Assembly: GCA_028289445.1 (NCBI GenBank)
Contig: JANQPO010000005.1
Coordinates: 114,814-178,813, forward strand
Direction of reading: 5' to 3'
Length of the DNA stretch: 64,000 nt
Source of the DNA: Tepidamorphaceae bacterium
Lineage (GTDB): Bacteria; Pseudomonadota; Alphaproteobacteria; Rhizobiales; JAKSCL01
Both the position numbers and the translations under genes were made by a program. Under the pieces are notes generated by a model. The model was given only the letters and a program-made list of their open reading frames with translations. It was not told the origin of the DNA and did no database searches. How positions within the stretch are numbered: position 1 is the stretch's first letter; every line of letters begins with the position of its first letter. Shown in pieces: positions 1 to 8,679 of the stretch.

Positions 1-267
1 GGAATCGAGCCGCAGCTCCGTCCCATCAAATGAGATCTTGCCCGCTGTTGGCGGGATTAGGCCAACGATAAGCTTGGCGATGGTTGATTTGCCCGATCCA
101 GATTCGCCAACCAGGGCAAAGGTTTCGCCCTTATTGATTTCAAACGACACATCGTCGACGGCAATGAGGAATTTCCGCTCCTCACGCTCAAGCACCCGGT
201 TGAGCCAGGGCTTCGACACATCGAAGGCGCGGCCGAGGTTTTCAACATTGACGAGGGCCTGGGTCAC
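1..267 (-). CDS. Oligopeptide/dipeptide ABC transporter ATP-binding protein, second ATPase (DppF/OppF type), N-terminal part only
   Basis: This gene runs off the left edge, so only the first 89 codons are present. Translation from GTG at 265-267 gives an N-terminus with [20 protein letters not shown] followed by GSGKST, a Walker A motif (GESGSGKS). Such proteins hydrolyse ATP on the cytoplasmic face of a peptide importer. The GTG overlaps the TGA stop of the upstream ATPase gene (GTGA), so the two are probably translationally coupled. Being the last gene of a five-gene minus-strand set (binding protein, two permeases, two ATPases) fits DppF/OppF. Signature and Walker B motifs lie outside the window, so the family call rests on the N-terminus and context. 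Confidence 0.85.
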   Translation of the reverse strand, partial: MTQALVNVENLGRAFDVSKPWLNRVLEREERKFLIAVDDVSFEINKGETFALVGESGSGKSTIAKLIVGLIPPTAGKISFDGTELRLDS

Positions 268-1241
268 GGATGCGCCTCGCCATCATAAAGCCAGCACGCG
301 ACCTGGCGATCGCTGACAGGTTGCGGGTTCGGCCGCTCTGTCCGGCACCGTTCGAAGACTTTCGGACAGCGCGGATTGAAGGCGCACCCCGGCGGAATAG
401 CAGTCAGGCGCGGCATCGAGCCTGGGATTTGTGTCAGGCGATCCTCGGCATGGGTCAGCGTCGGTATCGAACCCATGAGACCGTCGGTGTAGGGGTGTTT
501 GGCGTCCTTCACCACGTCACGCACCGGGCCGATTTCAGCGATCCGGCCGGCATACATCACCGCGACGCGGTCGGCGGTCTCGGCAATGACGCCCATGTCG
601 TGGGTGATCAGCATGACAGCGGCGCCATGTTCCGCGCACAACCGTTTCAATACGTCGATGATCTGCGCCTGAACGGAGACGTCGAGTGCGGTGGTCGGCT
701 CGTCGGCGATAACGAGTTCCGGTTCGGCGGCGAGCGCCAGTGCAATCACGACACGCTGGCGCATCCCGCCGGAAAACTGGTGCGGATAGTCGTCGATGCG
801 CCGCGCGGCGGCCGGAATGCCGACTTCGTCGAGCAGTCCGATTGCCCGGTCGCGGGCAGCGCGCTCTGACAGTGGCAGGTGGGTGCGGATCGTCTCGACC
901 AGCTGTTCGGCGATGGTGTAAAGCGGGTTGAGCGAGGTCAGCGGGTCCTGAAACACGACGCCGATCTTCTTGCCGCGGACACGCCGCATGGCATCCAGCG
1001 AAAGATTATCGATGCGCTCGCCAGCCAGATGAACCGTTCCGCCGGCGATATGGCCGGGTGGTTCGATCAGGCCGATGATCGCGGACCCGGTCATCGATTT
1101 GCCGGCGCCGGATTCACCGACAATGCCCAAAACCTCACCGCGATGGACGGCGAACGATATGCCATCGACCGCCGTCAGCGTGCCTTTGCGGGTCGGAAAC
1201 TCGACGACCAGGTCATGAACCTCAAGCAGCGCTTCGGTCAT
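264..1241 (-). CDS. Oligopeptide/dipeptide ABC transporter ATP-binding protein, first ATPase (DppD/OppD type)
   Basis: A 325-residue ATPase that powers peptide import from the cytoplasmic side. It shows Walker A GESGAGKS near residue 43, the [14 protein letters not shown]-loop segment typical of Opp/Dpp ATPases, signature FSGGMRQRV, Walker [15 protein letters not shown] and an H-loop (ITHDMG). The C-terminal Opp/Dpp extension ([10 protein letters not shown], with further cysteines) is present; in relatives it carries extra Cys residues. ATG 1239-1241 is chosen because the reading frame extends further upstream only into the preceding permease gene, whose stop lies 4 nt away. It overlaps the next ATPase gene by GTGA. 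Peptide, nickel or opine substrates cannot be separated from sequence alone. Confidence 0.93.
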   Translation of the reverse strand: MTEALLEVHDLVVEFPTRKGTLTAVDGISFAVHRGEVLGIVGESGAGKSMTGSAIIGLIEPPGHIAGGTVHLAGERIDNLSLDAMRRVRGKKIGVVFQDPLTSLNPLYTIAEQLVETIRTHLPLSERAARDRAIGLLDEVGIPAAARRIDDYPHQFSGGMRQRVVIALALAAEPELVIADEPTTALDVSVQAQIIDVLKRLCAEHGAAVMLITHDMGVIAETADRVAVMYAGRIAEIGPVRDVVKDAKHPYTDGLMGSIPTLTHAEDRLTQIPGSMPRLTAIPPGCAFNPRCPKVFERCRTERPNPQPVSDRQVACWLYDGEAHP

Positions 1242-1245
1242 CGCC

Positions 1246-2223
1246 TTACCGGAGCTTCGGATTGAGCGCATCGCGCAGCCAGTCGCCAAGGAGATTGACG
1301 GCGAGCACGAGAATGGCAAGCGCGATGCCGGGGAAGATGGTGATCCACCATTCGCCGGAGAACAGGAAATCGTTGCCGATACGGATCAGCGTGCCAAGCG
1401 ACGGTTGGGTGGGCGGAATGCCGACGCCAAGGAAGGAGAGGGTGGCTTCGGTGATGATCGCCAGCGCCAGATTGATCGTGGCGACCACCAGCACCGGCCC
1501 CATGACGTTGGGCAACACATGGCGCGCCATGATGATGGCCGGATGTAGCCCGATCAGACGCGCGGCCTGGACGTATTCCTTGTTCTTCTCAACCAGCGTC
1601 GATGATCGCACCGTGCGTGCGTATTGCACCCAGAACGACAGGCCGATGGAGGCGACCAATACGTAAAAGGCCGATTCCTCGCGATTGATCCCGCCGAGCA
1701 CGCCGCGCACTGAACCATCGATCAACAGTGCGATCAAAATCGCCGGAAAGGTGAGCTGCACATCAGCGATCCGCATGATGATGGAGTCGGTGCGCCCGCC
1801 GACATAGCCGGAGACGAGACCGAGCGTGATGCCGAGAAAGGCTGCCAACAGCACCGAGACGAAACCGACGGCAAGCGAGATGCGCGATCCATAAAGAATG
1901 GCCGACAGAACATCGCGGCCCTGATCGTCTGTCCCCAGCACAAACGTCGTCGTCCCGCCCTCGATCCACGCCGGGGGATTGAGGGAATCGAGGAGCGAAA
2001 GGCTCGCCAGATCGGATGGGTTATGCGGCGCAATCCAGGGTGCAAACAAGGCGGAGGCGAAATAGAGCGCGGTGACGGCCGCCGCGACGATGGTGACCTT
2101 GGAGCGCTTGAACGAATACCAGATATCGGAGTCGAGCGCCCGCGCCAGTAAGCTACTCGGTGCCTCATCCTGCGGCCGTCCAGCGGTGCCGGCGCCCGCG
2201 CCCTCTCCCGTCACATGAGACAT
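1246..2223 (-). CDS. Peptide ABC transporter permease, DppC/OppC type
   Basis: A 325-residue inner-membrane permease, the second transmembrane subunit of the importer. After a short cytoplasmic N-terminus come the DppC-type FKRSKVTIVAA entry to the first membrane helix, a periplasmic GTDDQGRDVLSAILYGSR segment, five further hydrophobic stretches and the EAA loop that contacts the ATPases (EYVQAARLIGLHPAIIMARH). The start at 2221-2223 (MSHVTGEG) follows a GAGGT ribosome-binding sequence at about 2232-2236, overlapping the dppB-like stop; an earlier in-frame ATG at 2280 would overlap the upstream gene by 47 nt and is less likely. Confidence 0.92.
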   Translation of the reverse strand: MSHVTGEGAGAGTAGRPQDEAPSSLLARALDSDIWYSFKRSKVTIVAAAVTALYFASALFAPWIAPHNPSDLASLSLLDSLNPPAWIEGGTTTFVLGTDDQGRDVLSAILYGSRISLAVGFVSVLLAAFLGITLGLVSGYVGGRTDSIIMRIADVQLTFPAILIALLIDGSVRGVLGGINREESAFYVLVASIGLSFWVQYARTVRSSTLVEKNKEYVQAARLIGLHPAIIMARHVLPNVMGPVLVVATINLALAIITEATLSFLGVGIPPTQPSLGTLIRIGNDFLFSGEWWITIFPGIALAILVLAVNLLGDWLRDALNPKLR

Positions 2224-2233
2224 CGAAGCGACC

Positions 2234-3211
2234 TCATGTCGCCGCTCCGGCGATGCGGATGCGGGGGTCAACGAAGACATAGAGGATGTCGACGACGAGA
2301 TTGATCGCGACGAACAGGAAGGCGATCAGGAGCAAGTAGGCCGCCATGATCGGGATATCGACGTTCTGGACGGCCTGCAGGAACAAAAGGCCCATGCCCG
2401 GCCATTGGAAAACCGTTTCGGTGATGATGGCAAACGCGATGATGGAGCCAAGCTGCAGGCCGGTAATCGTGATGACCGGCACCAACGTGTTCTTCAATGC
2501 GTGGCCGAAATTGACCGCGCGGTTCTTAATGCCCCTGGCGCGTGCGAACTTGATGAAATCGGTCCTCAGCACTTCCAGCATCTCCGAGCGCACCAGCCGC
2601 ATGATCAGCGTCATCTGGAAGAGGCCGAGCGTGACCGCCGGCAGGATCAGCGCTTTCAGGCCGGACGCGGTGAGGAGCCCGGTCGACCACCAGCCGAGAT
2701 CGACGACGGCACCGCGGCCAAAGCTCGGCAGGATTTGCAGGTTCACCGCGAAGATGAAGATCAAAATGATGCCGATCAAAAATGTCGGAAGCGACACACC
2801 GACAAGGGAGACGGTCAAGAAGAACTTCGAAAGCCAGCTATCGCGCCGAAGCGCCGTGTAGACGCCCATCGGGATGCCGACGATGAGCGCGAACGCCGCC
2901 GCGACGAACGATAGTTCCAGCGTCGCCGGCAGGCGGTCGCCGATCAGCTCCGCCACGGGCCGTTTGAACTGATAGGACGTACCAAAATTAAACTGCGCCG
3001 CCTTACCGATGAAACGAACGAACTGGACCGGGACCGGATCGTTCAGCCCGAGTTGTTCGCGTAGCTGCGCCCGTTCCTCCAATGTCGTTTCCAAGCCGAC
3101 CATCTGGTCGACTGGATCGCCGACGAAGCGGAACATGACGAACGCGATCAGCGCGACGACAAGCATCACCACGATGGATTGGACGAGCCGCCTGATCGTG
3201 AAAGCAAGCAT
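2234..3211 (-). CDS. Peptide ABC transporter permease, DppB/OppB type
   Basis: A 325-residue integral membrane protein that forms half of the translocation pore. The N-terminus (MLAFTIRRLVQSIVVMLVVA) is the first membrane helix of the DppB family, followed by the conserved GDPVDQM periplasmic segment and the family sequence LREQLGLNDPVPVQ. An EAA-like loop (RTDFIKFARARGIKNRAV) precedes the last two helices, and the C-terminus (DILYVFVDPRIRI) is characteristic. The gene lies between the binding-protein gene, separated by a stem-loop, and the second permease, 10 nt away, so it is part of one operon. Confidence 0.93.
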   Translation of the reverse strand: MLAFTIRRLVQSIVVMLVVALIAFVMFRFVGDPVDQMVGLETTLEERAQLREQLGLNDPVPVQFVRFIGKAAQFNFGTSYQFKRPVAELIGDRLPATLELSFVAAAFALIVGIPMGVYTALRRDSWLSKFFLTVSLVGVSLPTFLIGIILIFIFAVNLQILPSFGRGAVVDLGWWSTGLLTASGLKALILPAVTLGLFQMTLIMRLVRSEMLEVLRTDFIKFARARGIKNRAVNFGHALKNTLVPVITITGLQLGSIIAFAIITETVFQWPGMGLLFLQAVQNVDIPIMAAYLLLIAFLFVAINLVVDILYVFVDPRIRIAGAAT

Positions 3212-3226
3212 GGGACCGAGCCGGTT

Positions 3227-3254
3227 GGCCTCCCCCCGAAACCGGGGAGAGGCC
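3227..3254 (-). other. Intercistronic stem-loop between binding-protein and permease genes
   Basis: GGCC-TCCCC at 3227-3235 can pair with GGGGA-GAGGCC at 3244-3254, leaving a short loop and a small bulge. There is no T-run, so it is not a convincing terminator. Its place between a highly needed binding-protein gene and its permease genes is where mRNA-stabilising or attenuating hairpins are known in other ABC operons. That role here is inference. Confidence 0.55.
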
Positions 3255-3270
3255 CGTTATGTCAAGCGCG

Positions 3271-4872
3271 CTAGTTCTTGTTGACGTAGTAGAGCATCAA
3301 CTGGTTGTCGGCGCGCTGAGCCAGATCGATCGACGATGACACACCCCAGGCCAAGCCCTGCTGGTGCAGCGGGATGTGCGCGACTTCTTCGGTCGTCATC
3401 TTGTAGGCGTCGGTGATGAGCTGCAACCGCTTGGCCGGATCGTTCTCGACCAAGACATCTGCCGACAGCTTATCGACCGCCTCGTTGCAGTAGCCTCCGA
3501 GGTTGAACAGGCCACCTTCGCCCTTTTCGTCGCGGCAGCCATGCAGGTTGGTCAAGACGTTCCAGGAATCGAACGAACCGGGCGTCCAGCCAAGAAGGTA
3601 GAACGAGGTGTCAAAGCCGCCCGACGCCAGCACTTTGGCGAAGTACTGCGCCTTCGGCTGAGCGTTGAGGTTGACGGTCACGCCGACCCTGGCGAGCATG
3701 GCGACAATGGCCTGGCAGATCGCTTCGTCGTTCACATAGCGGTCGTTCGGGCAGTCCATGCCGACCTCGAAACCATCCGCATAGCCGGCTTCGGCGAGCA
3801 GAGCCTTGGCGCCATCCGGATTGTACTCAAGCCGCGAGAACTGGTCCGCATTGTCGAACATGAACGGTGAGATCATGATCGCCGACGGGGTCGAAAGATC
3901 ACGCATCACCTTGGACTTGATCGCCTCGATGTCGATGGCGTGATAGAACGCCTGGCGCACCCGCACGTCCTTGAACGGGTTCTTGCCCTTGATGTTCGAA
4001 TAGAGCAGCTCGTCGCGCATCTGGTCCATGCCCAGGAAGATCGTGCGCAACTCCGGACCCGTCATCGCGACCGTCGCGTCGTTGTCGTTGACGCGCTTAA
4101 TATCCTGGACCGGGATCGGATAGACGAGATCCATCTCTCCCGACAGAAGCGCCGCGACGCGGGTCGCATCCGACGCGATGGTAGAGAACTCGACTGTATC
4201 CACATTGTGTTTTTTGTTGCCGTGGTCCCACCAGTCCGTATTGGCGGCGAAGGTCGTCGATACGCCGCCCTCGTGGCTGGTGATCTTGAAGGGTCCCGTG
4301 CCGTTCGCTTCCAGCGAGATAGTCGTCGCGACCTCGTCCGAGGCCGACGTAACGCGCACGGAGTCGTTCGCCTCCGCCCATTCCTTGTCGATGATGGCCC
4401 AGGTGTCCCACTCGTAGTGCAAGATGGGGTTGGGCGAGGCGAGAATGACATCGACGGTGTGGTCGTCGACCTTCTCGAACACAACGTCCGGCTGAATGCG
4501 TGACTTCAGGTCGGAACCCTCCGACCTCACACGCTCGGCGGAAAAGACGACATCGTCTGCAGTGAAATCATTGCCGTTGTGGAACTTGACCCCTTGGCGC
4601 AGCTTGAAACGCCACCGTGTTGGTTCGACGACCTCCCAGCTTTCAGCCAACGCCGGCAAGATCTGCAGATCCGGACCGCGGCGGGTCAGGCCTTCATAGA
4701 CATTGCCGAGCGTTCCCAGCGTGAAGGTCTCGTTCAAGGAATAGGGATCGAGCGATTTGAGCGTGCCTTGAAAGGCGAACTTAAAGGTCGTCTCGGCGCT
4801 TGCGGCACCGGCCATGATGCCGACAGCGGCGGCCGCGCCGACAAGGGTGGTGGTGATCTTTCGAAGTGACAT
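3271..4872 (-). CDS. Periplasmic peptide-binding protein of the ABC importer (DppA/OppA family, SBP family 5)
   Basis: A 533-residue exported binding protein that captures substrate in the periplasm and delivers it to the adjoining permeases. The signal peptide is clear (basic SLRKI, hydrophobic stretch, cleavage after AGAASA). Mature features of SBP family 5 include LKSLDPYSLNETFTLGTLGN, the WRFKLRQGVKFHNG motif near residue 90 and FKDVRVRQAFYHAIDI. ATG 4870-4872 is preceded by GAGGGAG six bases upstream, a strong ribosome-binding site. It is the promoter-proximal gene of the transporter operon. It is a close paralogue of the divergent gene at 5172-6728: both end with a segment built on RADN. 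Confidence 0.93.
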   Translation of the reverse strand: MSLRKITTTLVGAAAAVGIMAGAASAETTFKFAFQGTLKSLDPYSLNETFTLGTLGNVYEGLTRRGPDLQILPALAESWEVVEPTRWRFKLRQGVKFHNGNDFTADDVVFSAERVRSEGSDLKSRIQPDVVFEKVDDHTVDVILASPNPILHYEWDTWAIIDKEWAEANDSVRVTSASDEVATTISLEANGTGPFKITSHEGGVSTTFAANTDWWDHGNKKHNVDTVEFSTIASDATRVAALLSGEMDLVYPIPVQDIKRVNDNDATVAMTGPELRTIFLGMDQMRDELLYSNIKGKNPFKDVRVRQAFYHAIDIEAIKSKVMRDLSTPSAIMISPFMFDNADQFSRLEYNPDGAKALLAEAGYADGFEVGMDCPNDRYVNDEAICQAIVAMLARVGVTVNLNAQPKAQYFAKVLASGGFDTSFYLLGWTPGSFDSWNVLTNLHGCRDEKGEGGLFNLGGYCNEAVDKLSADVLVENDPAKRLQLITDAYKMTTEEVAHIPLHQQGLAWGVSSSIDLAQRADNQLMLYYVNKN

Positions 4873-5171
4873 AAGAAACTCCCTCTATGTCGTGAGGCTG
4901 ACGCACCTACAGCGAATTTAGTCATCCGCTTTTTTGATTTCGCCCAGCCTGATGCTGGAATCTTGACACGATGGGATCGGGGAATCCAGCCCATCCTCTA
5001 CCGCACTGCGAAGAACGTAACGTCATCCCGGGTCCCTTGAGGCACTCGCCGACAGACGGGGTCCTCACGCATTCGTCATGGTGCCACCGGCGCCCTTTGC
5101 TAAAGTAGCGAAAACATCAATGCGTAACGGGGAGCCAATCGATAACCTCGCGAAAACACACCCGCCTTCTC
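4873..5171. other. Divergent intergenic region between two binding-protein genes
   Basis: About 300 bases separate the two divergent binding-protein genes and must hold the promoters of the importer operon and of the second gene. A TTGACA hexamer occurs at 4963-4968, but no convincing partner lies 16-18 bases away. I see no clear operator palindrome or RNA gene. GGGGAG at 5130-5135 is discussed with the start of the rightward gene. Confidence 0.5.
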
Positions 5172-6728
5172 ATGACCGGCGCCTTCTTGGGTCTGCTGAC
5201 CGCTGGTCCGGCGGCATCCGCCGAATTCACCTGGGCCTCGACGACCGATCCGCAAACCCTCGATCCCCATGCCGGCAACTCCGCCCCGGTTCTGGGCTTT
5301 CTGAACAATGTCTACGAGGGCCTCGTGCGACGCGACAAGTCGATGGTCATCGAACCGGCGCTGGCCGAGCGTTGGGAGCCGATTACTGAAGGCGGACCGG
5401 GCTGGCGCTTCCATCTGCGCCAGGGCGTGACCTTCCACGACGGCGCGGCCTTTACGGCGGAAGACGTCCTCTTTTCCTACCAGCGCGCCAGCGCCGAAGA
5501 CTCAGACGTGCGCTCTTGGTTCGCGCCGGTCTCCGACGTGAAAGTCGTCGACGATTTCACCGTCGACTTTTTCACCAACGCACCGAATCCGATCTTTCCG
5601 GATTCCATCGCCAATTTCATGATCATGGACAAGGATTGGTCCGAGGCGAACGGCGCGGCCAAGACTTCCCGCGAGACCGAGACTCACGCCACCTTGAACA
5701 CCAATGGCACTGGCGCCTTTCGGGTGGTCAATCGCGAACCGGGCGTAAAGACCGAGCTTGAGCCATTTGCCGATTGGTGGGTCGGTGCCGAGCACAACAT
5801 TACCAAGGCGACTTTCGTGCCGATCACCAGCCAGGCAACGGCCGTTGCGGCGCTTCTTTCGGGCGAGATCGACATGGTCAACCCGGTGCCGGTCCAGGAC
5901 GTGCCCCGCCTAAAGGAGACGGCGGGCCTCACCATGCACGAGGGGATCGAGGCACGCGTCATCATGCTCGGCTTTCCGCACGAGTCAGCGACGCTGAAGT
6001 ATTCGGACGACGTCACCGATAAAAATCCGTTTGCCGACCGGCGGGTGCGCCAGGCGGTCTATCAGGCGATCGACAATGATGCGCTGATCGACAAGATCAT
6101 GCGCGGCAACGCCGCGCCGGCCGCGCTCCTGGTCTCCGACACAATGCGTGGCCATTCGGCGGCGCAGGATCAGCGTTATGCCTTCGACCCTGACGGCGCG
6201 AAGGCTCTCCTGGCCGAGGCCGGGTATCCCGATGGTTTCTCCTTCGGCCTCAAATGCCCCAACAATCGCTATTTGAACGATGAATCGATTTGTAAGGCGG
6301 TAACGGCGATGCTCGCCAAGATTGGGCTGAATGCCAAGCTCGACGCCATGCCGGTCGCCAATTACTGGCCCGAACTGAGAGCCGATAACTACGATATGTA
6401 CTTGCTCGGTTGGTCGCCCGGCACATTCGACGCGGAGCACCCAATCCGCTTTCTGATGGCCACGCCGAATGCCGAGAAGAAGCTGGGAAGCTGGAACTTC
6501 GGTGGATTTTCCAACGCCCGCGTCGACGAGCTTTTGCCAATGATCCAAAGCGAAATCGATGAAACCAAGCGCCAGGCGATGCTGGACGAGGTTCACGGGG
6601 TCCTGAAAGACGAGGTGGCCTATGTGCCGCTTTATGTCCAGCCGCTGCTGTGGGCGGCCAAGGACAACGTCTCGCTCACGCAGCGCGCCGACAACTTCTT
6701 CATCCTGCGCTGGGTGACCGTGAACTGA
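5172..6728 (+). CDS. Second periplasmic peptide-binding protein (SBP family 5), orphan paralogue
   Basis: A 518-residue SBP family 5 protein with the family segments WRFHLRQGVTFHDGAAF, FADRRVRQAVYQAIDNDALI and GWSPGTFDAEHP. It parallels the neighbouring binding protein closely along its length but is transcribed away from the permease operon, so it probably lends a second specificity to the same transporter. The first in-frame ATG gives MTGAFLGLLTAGPAASA, a hydrophobic signal core with no basic N-region. The codons just before it encode SRKHTRLL, a fitting N-region, and GGGGAG at 5130-5135 lies before an in-frame ATA at 5142. No in-frame ATG, GTG or TTG exists between the TAG stop at 5106 and the ATG at 5172, so the true start is uncertain. 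Confidence 0.88.
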   Translation: MTGAFLGLLTAGPAASAEFTWASTTDPQTLDPHAGNSAPVLGFLNNVYEGLVRRDKSMVIEPALAERWEPITEGGPGWRFHLRQGVTFHDGAAFTAEDVLFSYQRASAEDSDVRSWFAPVSDVKVVDDFTVDFFTNAPNPIFPDSIANFMIMDKDWSEANGAAKTSRETETHATLNTNGTGAFRVVNREPGVKTELEPFADWWVGAEHNITKATFVPITSQATAVAALLSGEIDMVNPVPVQDVPRLKETAGLTMHEGIEARVIMLGFPHESATLKYSDDVTDKNPFADRRVRQAVYQAIDNDALIDKIMRGNAAPAALLVSDTMRGHSAAQDQRYAFDPDGAKALLAEAGYPDGFSFGLKCPNNRYLNDESICKAVTAMLAKIGLNAKLDAMPVANYWPELRADNYDMYLLGWSPGTFDAEHPIRFLMATPNAEKKLGSWNFGGFSNARVDELLPMIQSEIDETKRQAMLDEVHGVLKDEVAYVPLYVQPLLWAAKDNVSLTQRADNFFILRWVTVN

Positions 6729-6772
6729 TCGCTGCGACGGTTGTGGGGTCGCGGCTGTGGTAGAGTGTTGCC

Positions 6773-8473
6773 ATGACCGCGACCACGCCCGTCCACGGAC
6801 AGAACTTCTTTGCAATCGATGCCGATCTTCATGCGGTCATAATCGGTCGCCAGCCCGATCAGCTTGAGCGTTGGCGGGCGACATTGTCGGATTTCGGCGC
6901 CTGGGTCGGCGGGCCGCTCGATACTGAGGCGGTCTACACGGATCGTCATGGGCGGCCGGTTTTGCAGCCCTATGGGGCAGACGGCGCGCTGACCAATCAC
7001 ATCGCCTATAATCCGCTTTGGACGGAGGCGTCCCGCGACATCTATCGGCGCGGGATTGTCGGCCTCAACTATGGCGCCGATCCGGCCTCTTATCTCATCA
7101 CGTTTGTGATGGGCTATTTGACCTCCCAATCGGATGTCTCGCTCCATTGCCCGGCCACCATGACCGGCGCGGTGGCGCACGTGCTTAACCGGTTCGCGCC
7201 GGACGCGGTACGTGACGCGTATTTACCGGACCTGATCCGTATGGACGGAGAGACGCTGACGGCCGGAACCTGGGCAACGGAACGACATGGCGGTAGCGAT
7301 GTCGGCGCGACGCAAACGGTTGCGCGCGCGGACAGCGGCCATTTTCAGCTGAACGGATTGAAATGGTTCACCAGCAATGTCGACGGCGGTATCGCCATTG
7401 CGACCGCACGGCCGGAAGGCGGCGAAGCAGGGTCCGCTGGTCTCGGCCTCTACCTCGTGCCGACCGTTTTGCCTGACGGTACGCCGAACCCAATGCGTAT
7501 TCGCCGCCTGAAGGACAAGCTTGGAACCTGCGGCGTGGCAACCGGCGAGGTGGACCTGACGGACACCTACGCCGTTGAAATCGCCCCGCCGCCAAAAGGC
7601 TTCAAGTTGATGATGGAGGCCCTGGAGTTCAGCCGCATCCACAATGCCATGAGTGCCGTCGGCCTCCAGCGCCGGGCGTTGTGGGAAGCTCTTGCCTTCG
7701 CCGTCGAGCGCGAGGCGTTTGGCGCGACCATCTCCACCTATCCCATGATTCAGCGTGAACTGATCCGTATGCGGGTCGATCTTGACGCCGATCTGGCGCT
7801 GGCGATCGAGGCGGCTCACGCGTTCGACCAGGCCTGGCATACCGACGTCACCGGCGGCCCGGTTGGCGCGCGCACATGGCTGCGTCTGGTCACCGCGTTG
7901 GCGAAGTACAGAACGGCGGAGAACGCCAATCGCACCTGTCGCGCCGCGATCGAACTGATCGGCGGCAACGGTTATACCTATGATTTCGTCACGCCACGCC
8001 TGTTGCGCGATGCCCAGGTGCTGACAGTCTGGGAGGGCCCGGCCAACATCCAGGCGCTTGAGGTCATGCGGCTCTTGGATCAGCGCTATGCGGGCTTTGA
8101 GACGTTTGAGGCAACCGTGACCAGGATCGCCGAACAGGCACGGGACCGCCATGCTGACTTGGCGAATTCGCTCACGACGGCCATGGCCACCTGTCGGGAC
8201 GCCAAGGACCTCGTCACCTCTAGCGACGCGGCGGCGGCGCGAAGCGCCAGGCAGCTGATGCACGCGATGGCCGACCTGCTTGCCGCTGCGCTGCTCGTGG
8301 AGCAGGCCGCGCGTGACGCCGATGGATCACGCAAGGCGCTCATCGCCCGCGCTCATATCCCCGAAACATTGATCGAACGCACGCCGATGGCGATTGACGC
8401 CAGCGACGATTGGCTCTTCGATCATTTCGAGGAACTGCTGTCGCCCGATCTTGCGGTGCTGTTCAAACACTGA
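6773..8473 (+). CDS. Acyl-CoA dehydrogenase family protein, AidB-like
   Basis: A 566-residue flavoprotein of the acyl-CoA dehydrogenase superfamily, AidB branch. AidB is an alkylation-response flavoprotein in E. coli with weak isovaleryl-CoA dehydrogenase activity; the physiological role is unsettled. The flavin-contact segment TAGTWATERHGGSDVGATQT, the core LKWFTSNVDGG, and the C-terminal ELIGGNGYTYDF plus VWEGPANIQALEVMRLL are visible; the Glu in WEGP sits where family members place the catalytic base. The length is close to AidB (about 540) and longer than ordinary acyl-CoA dehydrogenases (about 390). It stands alone, 44 nt after the binding-protein gene, with no ada or alkB beside it. Confidence 0.85.
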   Translation: MTATTPVHGQNFFAIDADLHAVIIGRQPDQLERWRATLSDFGAWVGGPLDTEAVYTDRHGRPVLQPYGADGALTNHIAYNPLWTEASRDIYRRGIVGLNYGADPASYLITFVMGYLTSQSDVSLHCPATMTGAVAHVLNRFAPDAVRDAYLPDLIRMDGETLTAGTWATERHGGSDVGATQTVARADSGHFQLNGLKWFTSNVDGGIAIATARPEGGEAGSAGLGLYLVPTVLPDGTPNPMRIRRLKDKLGTCGVATGEVDLTDTYAVEIAPPPKGFKLMMEALEFSRIHNAMSAVGLQRRALWEALAFAVEREAFGATISTYPMIQRELIRMRVDLDADLALAIEAAHAFDQAWHTDVTGGPVGARTWLRLVTALAKYRTAENANRTCRAAIELIGGNGYTYDFVTPRLLRDAQVLTVWEGPANIQALEVMRLLDQRYAGFETFEATVTRIAEQARDRHADLANSLTTAMATCRDAKDLVTSSDAAAARSARQLMHAMADLLAAALLVEQAARDADGSRKALIARAHIPETLIERTPMAIDASDDWLFDHFEELLSPDLAVLFKH

Positions 8474-8679
8474 TCTGCGCCGTCCGGTGTTGTTGATTTG
8501 CAATGCCGGGCGATCGTCTTCGACCTCACGGCCGGATCACGCGGCTTTTGACTTCCCCTTTGACGGCACACCTGCTACCTGCCGAGCGGCACGATTGGGC
8601 TGTGATCTCGATGGTCTTCGCGTTGACGGGCGCGGCTCTTCTTTCAGGCAACACCGCTGATCGAAATGGGGGCTTCGGT

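Noticed and set aside
4963..4968. TTGACA as a -35 promoter element
   Set aside because: No -10-like hexamer is found at 16-18 bases on that strand.
7223..8263. Long open frame on the minus strand inside the AidB-like gene
   Set aside because: High GC gives long antisense frames; the translation has no recognisable domain, while the plus strand gives an intact acyl-CoA dehydrogenase.
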